Shown here one piece after another: positions 8,202-17,206 of a stretch of DNA of 64,000 nucleotides. The stretch covers positions 4,105,810 to 4,169,809 of the forward strand of contig NZ_JOJP01000001.1 of the NCBI RefSeq assembly GCF_000710775.1, given 5' to 3'. The notes beneath the pieces are model-generated. The model searched no databases. It saw nothing but the letters and a program-made list of their open reading frames with translations, and had not been told where the DNA came from. Position numbers and translations under genes: made by a program. This DNA is from Endozoicomonas elysicola. GTDB taxonomy: Bacteria; Pseudomonadota; Gammaproteobacteria; Pseudomonadales; Endozoicomonadaceae. Position 1 is the stretch's first letter, and each line of letters opens with the position of its first letter.

Positions 8202-9266
8202 TTACGTCGTTTCCACATCAACAACCGCAGGCCAGGCATTCATCACCGCCTTTAACAGAGTAGCCAGTGGTATTGCAAAAAAGACGCCCCAGAATCCCCA
8301 CAGACCACCAAAGACCAACACTGCCAGAATAATTGCAACGGGGTGTAAGTTAACCGCTTCCGAGAACAGTAACGGCACCAGCACATTACCGTCCAGCGCT
8401 TGAATGATGGCATAACCAACCATAAGAACCAGAAACTGATCCCCCATCCCCCACTGAAAGAAACCAATAATAGCGATAGGAATGGTCACCACCGTTGCGC
8501 CGATATAAGGCACTACAACCGAAAACCCCACCATGACTGCCAGCAATGCCGAATAACTCAGACCCAGAACGGCAAAAAGCACATAACTGACCCCGCCAAC
8601 AATGACAATCTCAACGGCTTTACCACGAATGTAGTTGGCAATCTGGTCGTTCATCTCATCAGCCACCTGATCAAGCAAACGACGACGGCGAGGTAAAATA
8701 CCGGCCATCCAACTCAGCAGGACATTTTTATCTTTCAGAAAAAAGAAAACCAGAATTGGCACCAAAATCAGATAGACCAATAAGGCAACGATACCCGGCA
8801 ATTTGGACAACGAAAAGGAAAATGCCTTCTGACCAAAATCCGCAAGATGCTTATTAATCGTTGTAACCAGCAGACCAACCTGATGATCAGAAACAAACCC
8901 GGGATATAGATCCGGCAAACTCACCAACAGGGCCTGGCCTTCACGCACCATACCCGGCATGGCATTCAACAGGTGGGTTACCTGTTCCCATACCAAAGGA
9001 ACAACAACAAAAATCACTAGCAAAAGTACCGCCATGAAACCGGCAAACACCAGATTGACTGCCAGCAAATGAGGCATATTCCGCCGTTCAAGCCAACTGA
9101 CAACACCCTGCATTAAAAAAGCAAATATCAATGCAGCCAGTGCTGGCGCCAACATTGTCCCCATCGTCAGGACAACGACAAAACCAACCAGCAAAATAAC
9201 CAGAAGAACGATCGCCTCCTGATCTGAAAGATAGCTATGCAGCCACCCCTTAATCACATTCAGCAT
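8202..9266 (-). CDS. PerM/AI-2E family inner membrane transporter
   Basis: A 355-residue polytopic membrane protein of the AI-2E transporter (PerM, UPF0118) family. Paired hydrophobic helices at about residues 14-60, a third helix pair near 65-90, a soluble loop around 100-140, then further helices near 145-175 and 220-330. The region after residue 200 (YIRGKAVEIVIVGGVSY and VPYIGATVVTIP segments) is the conserved family core. The substrate is not established for most members. The ATG at 9266 with GGAG six bases upstream is preferred over the longer frame to 9317. tusA lies immediately upstream, probably in one transcript. Confidence 0.86.
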   Translation of the reverse strand: MLNVIKGWLHSYLSDQEAIVLLVILLVGFVVVLTMGTMLAPALAALIFAFLMQGVVSWLERRNMPHLLAVNLVFAGFMAVLLLVIFVVVPLVWEQVTHLLNAMPGMVREGQALLVSLPDLYPGFVSDHQVGLLVTTINKHLADFGQKAFSFSLSKLPGIVALLVYLILVPILVFFFLKDKNVLLSWMAGILPRRRRLLDQVADEMNDQIANYIRGKAVEIVIVGGVSYVLFAVLGLSYSALLAVMVGFSVVVPYIGATVVTIPIAIIGFFQWGMGDQFLVLMVGYAIIQALDGNVLVPLLFSEAVNLHPVAIILAVLVFGGLWGFWGVFFAIPLATLLKAVMNAWPAVVDVETT

Positions 9267-9333
9267 CAATTGCTCCGTTGTTTTTCGTAGGCTCAAGCTG
9301 TCAGCCAGCCAAGGCAACCAGCTTCAGTCTGTT

Positions 9334-9576
9334 TTATTTGTGCTGCAATGTATGAATATAAACGCCCTGCTCTTCTTCACTGGCAACCAGTACATGTCCA
9401 CTGATTTTAGCAAAGCTGGCAAAATCTCTGACAGAGCCCGGATCTGTAGCATACACTCTAATGACCTGCCCTGACTGCATTCGACTCAATGCCTGCTTTG
9501 CTTTCAGCAATGGCAGTGGACAGCTCATACCCTTAAGATCAATCTCTAGATCAACAGCCTGATCAACATTCAACAT
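9334..9576 (-). CDS. TusA-family sulfurtransferase
   Basis: An 80-residue TusA/SirA-type protein with the diagnostic GMSCPLPLLKAK motif near residues 16-27, where the Cys of CPxP carries a persulfide. Members relay sulfur for tRNA thiolation or other sulfur transfers. It is upstream of the PerM-like gene, and bepA is divergent. This tusA-perM-bepA arrangement is common in Pseudomonas and relatives, where this paralogue's exact acceptor is not settled, so I give no symbol. Confidence 0.88.
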   Translation of the reverse strand: MLNVDQAVDLEIDLKGMSCPLPLLKAKQALSRMQSGQVIRVYATDPGSVRDFASFAKISGHVLVASEEEQGVYIHTLQHK

Positions 9577-9826
9577 AACGACATAATTCTCTCGAGACAG
9601 CCACAGGAGATAACACTTAACTTTTTATACAAGCAGGAAAGTCAGGGTAACTATTTTGAAAAGCACCTTACCTGATAAAGCGTCAAACTGTGTAAGCACT
9701 TTAGCGGGTAAATGGCCAATAGAGGTAGAATACCCCCATGATCAACCATTTTTATGATAGCTTCATCTTCGTAACCAATAGTTTCGTGATAAAGTGTACC
9801 GCAGAAAACACGAGTATGGATATTCT

Positions 9827-11299
9827 ATGAAACGAGTGGGCTTTCTGTCAGCGCTAATATTATCCACAGCGTTGACCACTGCACTGACTGCTTTTTCCAG
9901 TGCAACAATGAGCAGCACCCTGAATTTACCAAGTCTTGGTGATACGACATCCGGCATCATTTCACAACAGGAAGAGTATCAACTGGGGCGCTCATGGCTG
10001 AAAGTCCTTCGCAATCAGACGCCAATGGTTTCTGACCCACAACTAAAAGATTATCTTGAAAACCTCATTTACCGACTTGCGGCCTCCAGCCAGCTTCAGG
10101 ATCATCGACTCGTCCCTTTGGTCATTAACAGTCCAGTATTGAATGCATTTGCCGCCCCGGGGGGCATTGTCGGGGTAAATACCGGCCTGTTTCTTAACGC
10201 TGAAACAGAAGCACAATTTGCAGCGGTACTGGCTCACGAGCTCGCTCACCTGAGCCAACGACACTATGCCCGAAATGTAGAAGAAGCGCGCAACAAAAGT
10301 ATACCCACCGCAGCAGCAATTCTCGGCTCAATACTGATTATGGCAACGGCAGGTGGTGATGCTGGCGCCGCTGCACTGACCTCTACTGTTGCCGGCATGC
10401 AAAGCGCTCAACTCCGCTTCAGCCGCCAGTTTGAGCGGGAAGCAGACAACCTGGGCATTACCACTCTTGCCAAAGCTGGCTTTGACCCTCAGGCAATGCC
10501 AGAAATTTTTGAAGAAATGAACAAAGCAAGCCGTTATGGTAGCCGCCCCCCAGAATTCCTGCTCACACATCCAGTTACGGAAAACAGAATCGCTGACTCC
10601 CGCGCCCGTGCAGATCAGATGTCAGCCCAGAAATTAAGAACAAGCAAAGGCTCTCTGAATTACCAGTTTATGAGAATGCGTGCTGCTGTACTAAACAGTA
10701 AGAATCATCACGAAATGGCCCGGCAATTTAACAAAGAGTTGAACTCCGGCTTAACTAAAGCATCAGCTGCCACCCGCTACGGGCTGGCATTAGCCAGTAT
10801 GAAAACCCGAGATTTCAAAGAAGCAGAGCGTCAGATGGAGAGCCTGCTGCAGAAATACCCTGAAAACCCTCATCTTATTATGACCCAGGCAAGCCTTGAA
10901 GCTCAGGCTGGAAAAACAAAGCAAGGCCTTGCACGCATTGACCAGGCTTTAAGCATCAATCCTGACAGCTACCCTCTTTTGGCCACACGCGCTGAAATTC
11001 TGCTTAAGCAACAGAATTATATTGAAGCTCGTAACGAATTGCTCAAACTTAGTCGACTACGCCCCGAAGATCCTGATATCTGGTTTGAGCTTGCTGAGGT
11101 TCAAGGACTGGCTGATGATATTGTTGGCCTTCACCAGTCCAGAGCAGAGTATTTCTTCCTGAACGGCAATACTGATGATGCTATAAAGCACCTTCAATAT
11201 GCAGTAAAAATGGCAGGTGACAACTTCTCTTTGAAATCCAAGCTACAGCAAAAGCTAACGGACATGCAGAACTATCGCCAGAAACTGAGGAACTCTTAA
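9827..11299 (+). CDS. bepA: Periplasmic M48 metalloprotease/chaperone BepA
   Basis: A 490-residue protein that checks outer membrane protein assembly, degrading or rescuing stalled LptD and BamA clients. A signal peptide spans residues 1-26. The zinc site HELAH is near residue 140 with the third ligand in FEREADNLG (near 205). TPR repeats follow from about residue 300 (GLALASMKTRDFKEAERQ, then YPLLATRAEILLKQ). Length matches E. coli BepA (487). The ATG at 9827 begins directly with the signal peptide and is preferred over the GTG at 9794. Confidence 0.93.
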   Translation: MKRVGFLSALILSTALTTALTAFSSATMSSTLNLPSLGDTTSGIISQQEEYQLGRSWLKVLRNQTPMVSDPQLKDYLENLIYRLAASSQLQDHRLVPLVINSPVLNAFAAPGGIVGVNTGLFLNAETEAQFAAVLAHELAHLSQRHYARNVEEARNKSIPTAAAILGSILIMATAGGDAGAAALTSTVAGMQSAQLRFSRQFEREADNLGITTLAKAGFDPQAMPEIFEEMNKASRYGSRPPEFLLTHPVTENRIADSRARADQMSAQKLRTSKGSLNYQFMRMRAAVLNSKNHHEMARQFNKELNSGLTKASAATRYGLALASMKTRDFKEAERQMESLLQKYPENPHLIMTQASLEAQAGKTKQGLARIDQALSINPDSYPLLATRAEILLKQQNYIEARNELLKLSRLRPEDPDIWFELAEVQGLADDIVGLHQSRAEYFFLNGNTDDAIKHLQYAVKMAGDNFSLKSKLQQKLTDMQNYRQKLRNS

Positions 11300-11305
11300 C
11301 ACCAA

Positions 11306-11339
11306 AAGGCCTTCTCATTCAGATAGATGAAAAGGCCTT
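11306..11339 (+). terminator. Hairpin after bepA
   Basis: AAGGCCTTCTCAT pairs with ATGAAAAGGCCTT (12 of 13 positions) around an eight-base loop, seven bases after the bepA stop. No T-run follows, so it may be a stabilising hairpin rather than a strong terminator. Confidence 0.5.
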
Positions 11340-11517
11340 CGGATTAATCACACAAGCCTGGCAGCCAACCCTCAAGCTCCCTGAACACCTTAATATTAAT
11401 TTTTTAGAAATAAACATTATTTTTTATATAAAATTTAGTTTTTAAAAAAATTAGAGTTGAGCGTTTTTCCTAAACCTTCCGTACAAGTTTCAAAATAACA
11501 GGCATGGAGACTTGAGC

Positions 11518-11859
11518 ATGAACACATTTACAATTGAAGGCTGGAGAAAAAGCGTTGGTGCAAAGACCTCCACTCCCGTTGAAATGATGCATTTTCGAAT
11601 TAATGAGCATTATCACTTACTTCTGGAGCAAGCAGAAGAAGCTCTTATGGAAAATGGTCTGGACGACATGATGGTCAACATCGATATGAACACAATGGAG
11701 CTGCAAACTTCTGAGGACTGCGGAGAACTAGCTGACTGCCAGCTAAGAGTTTATCTCAGCAAGGACTACCAGCGTGGACAGTTTCATCTGGTAGGTCACC
11801 TAGCGAAGGATGCCAGCTTAGTTTACTCAAATGCGATCATGATAGACCAGTTAGGCTAG
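11518..11859 (+). CDS. Hypothetical protein, 113 residues
   Basis: A small soluble acidic protein I do not recognise. It starts MNTFTIEGWRK and contains an amphipathic helix (HYHLLLEQAEEALMENGLDD, residues 30-50), then an alternating beta-like pattern (MVNIDMNTMELQT; CQLRVYLSKDY; GQFHLVGHL) that looks like a compact alpha/beta fold. No signal peptide or membrane segment. The ATG at 11518 is chosen because GGAGA lies seven bases upstream; a TTG at 11512 is too close to it. The upstream leader (11380-11460) is extremely AT-rich, so this could be a recently acquired or strongly expressed gene. Confidence 0.7.
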   Translation: MNTFTIEGWRKSVGAKTSTPVEMMHFRINEHYHLLLEQAEEALMENGLDDMMVNIDMNTMELQTSEDCGELADCQLRVYLSKDYQRGQFHLVGHLAKDASLVYSNAIMIDQLG

Positions 11860-11946
11860 CTAACCACTAAAACCTCATATTCTTCAATATGCATAATGCT
11901 AAATCAGCTGCCCTCCATGACCAGGAAGGCAGTTAATAAAAATCAT

Positions 11947-12984
11947 CTAATTGGCAGCTGTGAAATCCAGCATCCTTTGTAATGGTCTCAGCGCATCTTC
12001 CCTCAGCGAATCGCTTACTTCAATGATATTGAGTTCACTGGGACTTTCCAGACACTCCAACAAAGCATCAAGGGTATTCATCGCCATCCAGGGACAGTGC
12101 GCACAACTACGACAAGTTGCACCACTTCCTGCAGTTGGTGCTTCCAGAAAACGCTTACCTGGAGACGCCTGCTGCATTTTATAGAAAATCCCACGATCAG
12201 TGGCAACAATAAAAGTATTGTTCGACATTTCCTGAGATGCTTTTAACAGTTGGCTCGTCGAGCCTACCACATCAGCAATATCCACCACAGAATCCGGTGA
12301 CTCTGGATGAACCAGAACAGCAGCATCCGGATACACCTGCTTCAGATCAAGAATTCCCTTTGCCTTAAATTCTTCATGAACAATACAGCTACTATCCCAA
12401 AGCAGCATATCTGCCCCGGTATTTTTCTGAATATAACTACCTAAATACTTATCGGGTCCCCAGATAATCGCCTTACCCTGAGCGTCCAGGCTTTCAACAA
12501 TGTCGAGCGCACAACTTGAAGTCACCACCCAATCTGCCCGAGCCTTCACTGCCGCTGACGTGTTGGCATACACGACAACTTCACGGTCAGGATACTGATC
12601 ACAAAAAGCAGAAAACTCTTCAACCGGACAACCCAGATCAAGAGAGCACTCAGCCTCTATTGTTGGCATCAGCACCTGTTTCTCAGGGCTCAAAATTTTG
12701 GACGTTTCCCCCATAAAGCGCACACCAGCGACAATGAGTGTTTCTGCATCGTGCCGAGCACCAAAACGAGCCATCTCCAATGAGTCAGCGATAAAGCCGC
12801 CAGTCTCATCAGCCAACTCCTGCACAACAGGGTCTGTATAATAGTGAGCTACCAGAACAGCACCCTTTTCTTTCAAAAGGTTTTTAATTCTGGTCTTCTT
12901 GGCTTCCTTTTCAACCGGGTCCACCGGTAATGGAGCCTTCTGCAAATGGCCCTGAACGAGCTCTCTGTCTATCACTGCATTCAT
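11947..12984 (-). CDS. nadA: Quinolinate synthase A
   Basis: A 345-residue [4Fe-4S] enzyme condensing iminoaspartate with dihydroxyacetone phosphate to quinolinate for NAD synthesis. It has AHYYTDP near residue 50, with cluster cysteines in ECSLDLGC (near 118), TSSCALD (near 160) and [14 protein letters not shown] (near 295). The ATG at 12984 is preferred since family N-termini begin just before the LVQGHL segment; a TTG at 13002 would add six residues. It stands alone on the minus strand, downstream of tRNA-Lys. Confidence 0.95.
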   Translation of the reverse strand: MNAVIDRELVQGHLQKAPLPVDPVEKEAKKTRIKNLLKEKGAVLVAHYYTDPVVQELADETGGFIADSLEMARFGARHDAETLIVAGVRFMGETSKILSPEKQVLMPTIEAECSLDLGCPVEEFSAFCDQYPDREVVVYANTSAAVKARADWVVTSSCALDIVESLDAQGKAIIWGPDKYLGSYIQKNTGADMLLWDSSCIVHEEFKAKGILDLKQVYPDAAVLVHPESPDSVVDIADVVGSTSQLLKASQEMSNNTFIVATDRGIFYKMQQASPGKRFLEAPTAGSGATCRSCAHCPWMAMNTLDALLECLESPSELNIIEVSDSLREDALRPLQRMLDFTAAN

Positions 12985-13283
12985 AAAGCTTGCATCCGGC
13001 AAAGCACTTTACCCACCGCTTTATCTTGCTATGAATCACTTCATACAAGAACAGGCAACTGGCAAGTGTCTGCAACGTCCTCTATCAATCAGCCATGAGC
13101 TGAAAATACTGCCTTACTTTGATATCCCAAACAAATGGAAACCGACTGCCACAGTATTTTCATGACACCATCTTCTAAGAAAAATGTGGCACGTAGTCTA
13201 ACACAGCTAAGCCTAAGCATCAGCCCTGTTGTGATTCTTACTGATAGATATGGATAAAACTAAAAAGGAAGGACTTAGAGAAG

Positions 13284-13359
13284 TGGTGGGTCGTGTAGGA
13301 TTCGAACCTACGACCAATTGGTTAAAAGCCAACTGCTCTACCAACTGAGCTAACGACCC
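13284..13359 (-). tRNA. tRNA-Lys (anticodon UUU)
   Basis: The minus strand reads GGGTCGTTAGCTC at the 5' end, an anticodon loop CTTTTAA with UUU, the TTCGAAT T-loop and encoded CCA. 76 nt. It lies between queC and nadA, as in other gammaproteobacteria where a tRNA-Lys follows the tol-pal-que genes. Confidence 0.96.
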
Positions 13360-13486
13360 GATCCAGAAAATTATACGCAGCAAAATTTGTTTTACAAGCA
13401 AATTAATGCATCATCCTGCTCACAGGACAAACAAGAAACTTAGAGATGAAAAGCCTCCTCTGACAAAAACAACATCAAGAGAAGGC

Positions 13487-14206
13487 TCAAACGGCTGTAC
13501 GGTAAGGGGTAGGATCAGGAACAGCTGCCTCAAGAAAGCCTTTACGCCTGAAACTACAACTGTCACACACTCCGCAGGCAGCCCCCTGATCATCAGCCTG
13601 ATAACAGGAGATTGTCATCCCATAATCCACTCCAAGTCTCACCCCCTCTGAAATAATTTCAGCCTTAGTCAGATTCAACAAAGGCGCTCGAATTCTAAAG
13701 TGGTCACCCTCTACACCAGCCCGGGTAGCAAGATTCGCCATGTCCTCAAAAGCCTTTAGATACTCTGGACGACAATCTGGATAATTGGAGTAATCAACTA
13801 CATTAGCGCCAATAAAAATATCTCGTGCACCCAACACCTCAGCCCAACCAAGAGCAAGTGACAGGAAAACAGTATTTCTTGCAGGAACATAGGTGACAGG
13901 AATACTGCTCAGATTATCCCTGGGAACGTCCTTAAGCGTTTCTTTGGGATGCTCACCAAAGTCCGGTACCGGTATATCTTCATCAGTTAACGCTGAACCA
14001 CCAATTTCAGTTAGCCCCAACTTTAAGACCTTATGCTCTCTTACCCCCATTGCATCAGCTAAACGACGGGATGCTTCCAGTTCAGCACGATGACGCTGCC
14101 CATAATCAAAACTGACAGAATAAGTTTCATACCCTTGCTCAGCTGCAAGCGCTAATACGGTGGCCGAATCCAAACCACCAGAAAGCAACACAACCGCCTT
14201 CCTCAT
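13487..14206 (-). CDS. queC: 7-cyano-7-deazaguanine synthase
   Basis: A 239-residue ATP-dependent enzyme turning 7-carboxy-7-deazaguanine and ammonia into preQ0 in queuosine synthesis. The PP-loop [10 protein letters not shown] is near residue 8, and a zinc-binding cysteine set [10 protein letters not shown] is near residue 205. The ATG at 14206 follows AGAGG by nine bases; two in-frame TTG codons upstream are less likely. queE lies 89 bp upstream, so the two steps of the pathway are adjacent. Confidence 0.95.
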   Translation of the reverse strand: MRKAVVLLSGGLDSATVLALAAEQGYETYSVSFDYGQRHRAELEASRRLADAMGVREHKVLKLGLTEIGGSALTDEDIPVPDFGEHPKETLKDVPRDNLSSIPVTYVPARNTVFLSLALGWAEVLGARDIFIGANVVDYSNYPDCRPEYLKAFEDMANLATRAGVEGDHFRIRAPLLNLTKAEIISEGVRLGVDYGMTISCYQADDQGAACGVCDSCSFRRKGFLEAAVPDPTPYRTAV

Positions 14207-14295
14207 CTGCAACAACCTCTTAATAAATCAAACGACAGGAATACCATGCGACAAAAACCAATAATAGCGGAAAGAGCGCCTTCGCTGACTCTTAC

Positions 14296-14934
14296 TTAAA
14301 CACCGGGCTTATCACCCCAGATCATACGATGCAGTTGCAATTGAAACCGTACAGGGAGCCGGTCATCAAGAATCCAGCTGGCCAGTATTTCTGCCGACAT
14401 TTCACCACTGACTGGCGAAAAAAGAACATCTGACACTCTGTTCGCTAAATCGTATTCAATCAGTTTGGACACAGACCAGTCATAATCACCACGATCCGCT
14501 ATCACAAATTTTAATTGGTCTTTCTTATCCAGAAACTGGATATTCTCATACAGGTTACGATGCGATTCACCGGAAGCAGGAGGCTTAAGATCCATAACCT
14601 TGACCACTCTTGGATCCACTTCTGACAGGGTAATAGCACCGCTGGTTTCAAGCGAAACCTCAAACCCCTGATCCGCCAAAAGCGTCAATAACTGATGGCA
14701 TTCTCTCTGCGCAAGCGGCTCTCCACCAGTCACTGTGACATACTTCGGAGAGTACTCAGAAACCTTACCCAAAATCGCATCCGACGATAATAAATCACCA
14801 CCTTTAAAAGCGTACTCCGTGTCACACCAAGTACACCGTAACGGGCAACCGGTCAGCCGGACAAACACGGTAGGTAAGCCTGTCGTTCTTGTCTCCCCCT
14901 GAAGAGAATAAAATATTTCTGAAATTCGAATCAT
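14296..14934 (-). CDS. queE: 7-carboxy-7-deazaguanine synthase
   Basis: A 212-residue radical SAM enzyme that contracts the ring of 6-carboxytetrahydropterin to CDG in queuosine synthesis. The CxxxCxxC motif is CPLRCTWC near residue 30, with TVTGGEPL near residue 70 as the SAM-binding GGE. Start ATG 14934 follows AGGTGG by seven bases. It sits between cpoB upstream and queC downstream, the usual order after the tol-pal operon. Confidence 0.95.
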   Translation of the reverse strand: MIRISEIFYSLQGETRTTGLPTVFVRLTGCPLRCTWCDTEYAFKGGDLLSSDAILGKVSEYSPKYVTVTGGEPLAQRECHQLLTLLADQGFEVSLETSGAITLSEVDPRVVKVMDLKPPASGESHRNLYENIQFLDKKDQLKFVIADRGDYDWSVSKLIEYDLANRVSDVLFSPVSGEMSAEILASWILDDRLPVRFQLQLHRMIWGDKPGV

Positions 14935-15266
14935 CAATATGCCACCTGAACGACATCATAAAATATGATTTCCGGAGCAACATCCAAATTGCTCAAGCCC
15001 TATACACTGCAGGCCCCAAAGAAAAAGGCCAGCATGGGCCTGGCACTATTTATTTACCTAGAATCAAGCCACTCCTTGCCTGCCCGGATACGCCAAAGCG
15101 CCATTTGAGCAAAGTTACCAGAATAGCAGAGGGCTGGTCTGACTGTGCATATTCTTAAAATAGTGCTCGCAATCAGAATGCAGACCAGGAAAGTATTAAG
15201 CAATAAAAGAAAGGGCTAACACAACACATGGCAGGTGCAGGAGAATAGCCTGCACCTAAAGAAGAG
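14935..15266. other. Intergenic region between cpoB and queE
   Basis: 332 bp without a recognisable gene. It carries a cpoB-proximal hairpin (15233-15257) and presumably the promoter of queE-queC. Confidence 0.5.
15233..15257 (-). terminator. Hairpin downstream of cpoB
   Basis: Perfect nine-base arms AGGTGCAGG and CCTGCACCT around a seven-base loop, ten bases past the cpoB stop. It lacks a T-run on the minus strand. Confidence 0.6.
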
Positions 15267-16154
15267 TCAGGAACCACCCATAGTCCTGAGATAGGTATCA
15301 GAGAGCCGGGATGCAGCACTTTCCGGGTATTGCTTGATCACTGACTCCAGAAGCTCTTTGGCTTTTTTCTGATTGCCGAGCAGGTCATAGACCCTGCCAA
15401 GTTTATAACTGGCATCAGGAACCTTGGAACTCTTGGGAAAATCACTCAATACAACCTGAAAAGAATCGCGAGCCTCATCATATCGGCCCTGAGCCATATC
15501 GACTTCACCCAGCCAATAATACGCATTATCAGCATAACGCCCCTCAGGGTATGCTTTGAGCTGCTGCTGAAGCGCCTCTTTAGCATCATCGAACTGCTTG
15601 GAACGGATTAAACTAAATGCAGACTGATAGGCAGCTTCTTCAGCTTTGAGTACAGACTGGTCGCGTTTCTCTGAGGGGTTTGCCACTGAGGTATTTAATA
15701 TCGGTGGTTGCAGGACTGCAACAGAAGAACTCTCCCCCTTACCACCACTATGCCCCTGACCATTCAGGCGGGACATACGCTCATCAAGGTCCAGATATCT
15801 GTCCCTGCTTTCCTGCTGAAGCTGTTCAATTCGAAATGCCTGCTCTTCAAGCTGGCCTCGCATTTCCATCATTTCCTGACGCATCTGATCAATAGTATTG
15901 AGCAGATGCGCTGTACCGTTTATCTCTCCATCATCACCGTCAGGAGAGCCAGCTGAGGGTAAAATGGTTACAGGTTCATCCGAAATTTTACTGACAACAG
16001 TTCTCACTTCAGATGAGCGCCCCTCCATAGGTTTAGACTCTGCGACAGGCGCTGGTGCTGCTTGAATATCGCTGCTCAAAATACTGGCAAGCAACAAAGG
16101 CAACACCAGAGAGAGTCCAAAAGCCTGTTTTGGGTTTGTTTTACCTGTACTCAT
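15267..16154 (-). CDS. cpoB: Cell division coordinator CpoB (YbgF)
   Basis: A 295-residue periplasmic protein linking peptidoglycan synthesis by PBP1B to Tol-driven outer membrane constriction. A signal peptide spans about residues 1-32 (ending DIQAA). A coiled-coil trimerisation segment covers about 85-135 (the QMRQEMMEMRGQLEEQAFR stretch). Three TPR units follow from about 170 (AYQSAFSLI; YADNAYYWLGEVDMAQGRY; ASYKLGRVYDLLG). Last gene of the tol-pal cluster, 23 bp after pal. Confidence 0.93.
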   Translation of the reverse strand: MSTGKTNPKQAFGLSLVLPLLLASILSSDIQAAPAPVAESKPMEGRSSEVRTVVSKISDEPVTILPSAGSPDGDDGEINGTAHLLNTIDQMRQEMMEMRGQLEEQAFRIEQLQQESRDRYLDLDERMSRLNGQGHSGGKGESSSVAVLQPPILNTSVANPSEKRDQSVLKAEEAAYQSAFSLIRSKQFDDAKEALQQQLKAYPEGRYADNAYYWLGEVDMAQGRYDEARDSFQVVLSDFPKSSKVPDASYKLGRVYDLLGNQKKAKELLESVIKQYPESAASRLSDTYLRTMGGS

Positions 16155-16177
16155 TCAACCCCCATCAGAATTAACGA

Positions 16178-16738
16178 TTATTCAACAACAATAACAGCAC
16201 GACGATTCAGAGCCCATGCAGTGTCATTGTGCTCTGGATCCAGAGGCTTTTCAAAACCAAAACTGATCACTTCAACACGGTTAGCCGCTACACCCTTAGC
16301 AACCAGGTAATCTTTCACTGCATTGGCACGACGCTCACCCAGGGCCAGGTTATAAGTCCGGGTACCACGCTCATCAGTATGTCCCTGAATCACGATATTC
16401 TTCATGTAACCAAGGTCAGAAGTCAGGTACGCAGCATGCACATCCAGAGCCTTGTAGGCTTCGTCATCCAGCTTTGAGCTATCAAATGGGAAGAAGTAGG
16501 TATTCTTCTCAAGGAGAGCCTGAATTTCTTCAGGAGACTCATCAATTTTGCCACTATCAATAACCGCCTGAACAGCAGGATCCAGTACAGGCTGAACTTC
16601 AACCAGCACTTCTTCTTCAATAGTGACTACCGGTGGCTGGGTTTCTGCAGTGGTTGGCTCTTTCTTGGAAGCACATCCTGCCAGCCAGATAGCAGCGACA
16701 GCCAAAAAAGCTGCTTTAACAACATTGGCAATTTGCAT
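16178..16738 (-). CDS. pal: Peptidoglycan-associated lipoprotein Pal
   Basis: A 186-residue outer membrane lipoprotein that grips peptidoglycan and binds TolB. The lipobox WLAGC is near residue 22. A proline/acidic linker follows, then an OmpA-like domain (about 75-186) with FPFDSSKLDDEA, VIQGHTDERGT and NLALGERRANAVKDYL carrying the diaminopimelate-binding Asp and Arg. The ATG at 16738 has GGAG six bases upstream. It is separated from tolB by an unusually long gap. Confidence 0.95.
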   Translation of the reverse strand: MQIANVVKAAFLAVAAIWLAGCASKKEPTTAETQPPVVTIEEEVLVEVQPVLDPAVQAVIDSGKIDESPEEIQALLEKNTYFFPFDSSKLDDEAYKALDVHAAYLTSDLGYMKNIVIQGHTDERGTRTYNLALGERRANAVKDYLVAKGVAANRVEVISFGFEKPLDPEHNDTAWALNRRAVIVVE

Positions 16739-17206
16739 TTTCAACTCCAATCATTCTCTACGGGATTTCAAAAAATTGTGCAGTACACTATCAGAACTGA
16801 GGTCGCCCGACTAGCCCGAATACCAAGGGATGATAAGGTTTCCTCAAAGAAAGAGCTACCAAAAAAGAAGCAGACTCAAAAAGAAGGGAGTAGAGGGGTG
16901 ACCGTGTCATTTACGCCACCCCGGCACATTAAAAACAGCGACCGAAAGCCGATTTGACCGTCGGTTATGCTGCACCAAAGTGGTAAAAAGCACGATAAAG
17001 GAAAACCTCACCATTTAACGACCTCCTTCATTGCCTTCTCTCACTCAGTTTATGACCGGTAAACCTGGATCAATTCACTGACTCCATACACTAGTTAAGG
17101 CAACTCATAAGTGCTGGTTAAACGAGCATAGCACCAAGCCGGAAAATCAGCAGGGCAAAAAATACTATCTACTACTCACTTACAAGAACAACACCCTGCC
17201 TTTTGA
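16739..17206. other. Long gap inside the tol-pal cluster
   Basis: 468 bp between tolB and pal, where most relatives have only tens of bases. No gene is evident on either strand. It probably carries an independent pal promoter. I see no terminal repeats that would mark an insertion. Confidence 0.5.
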
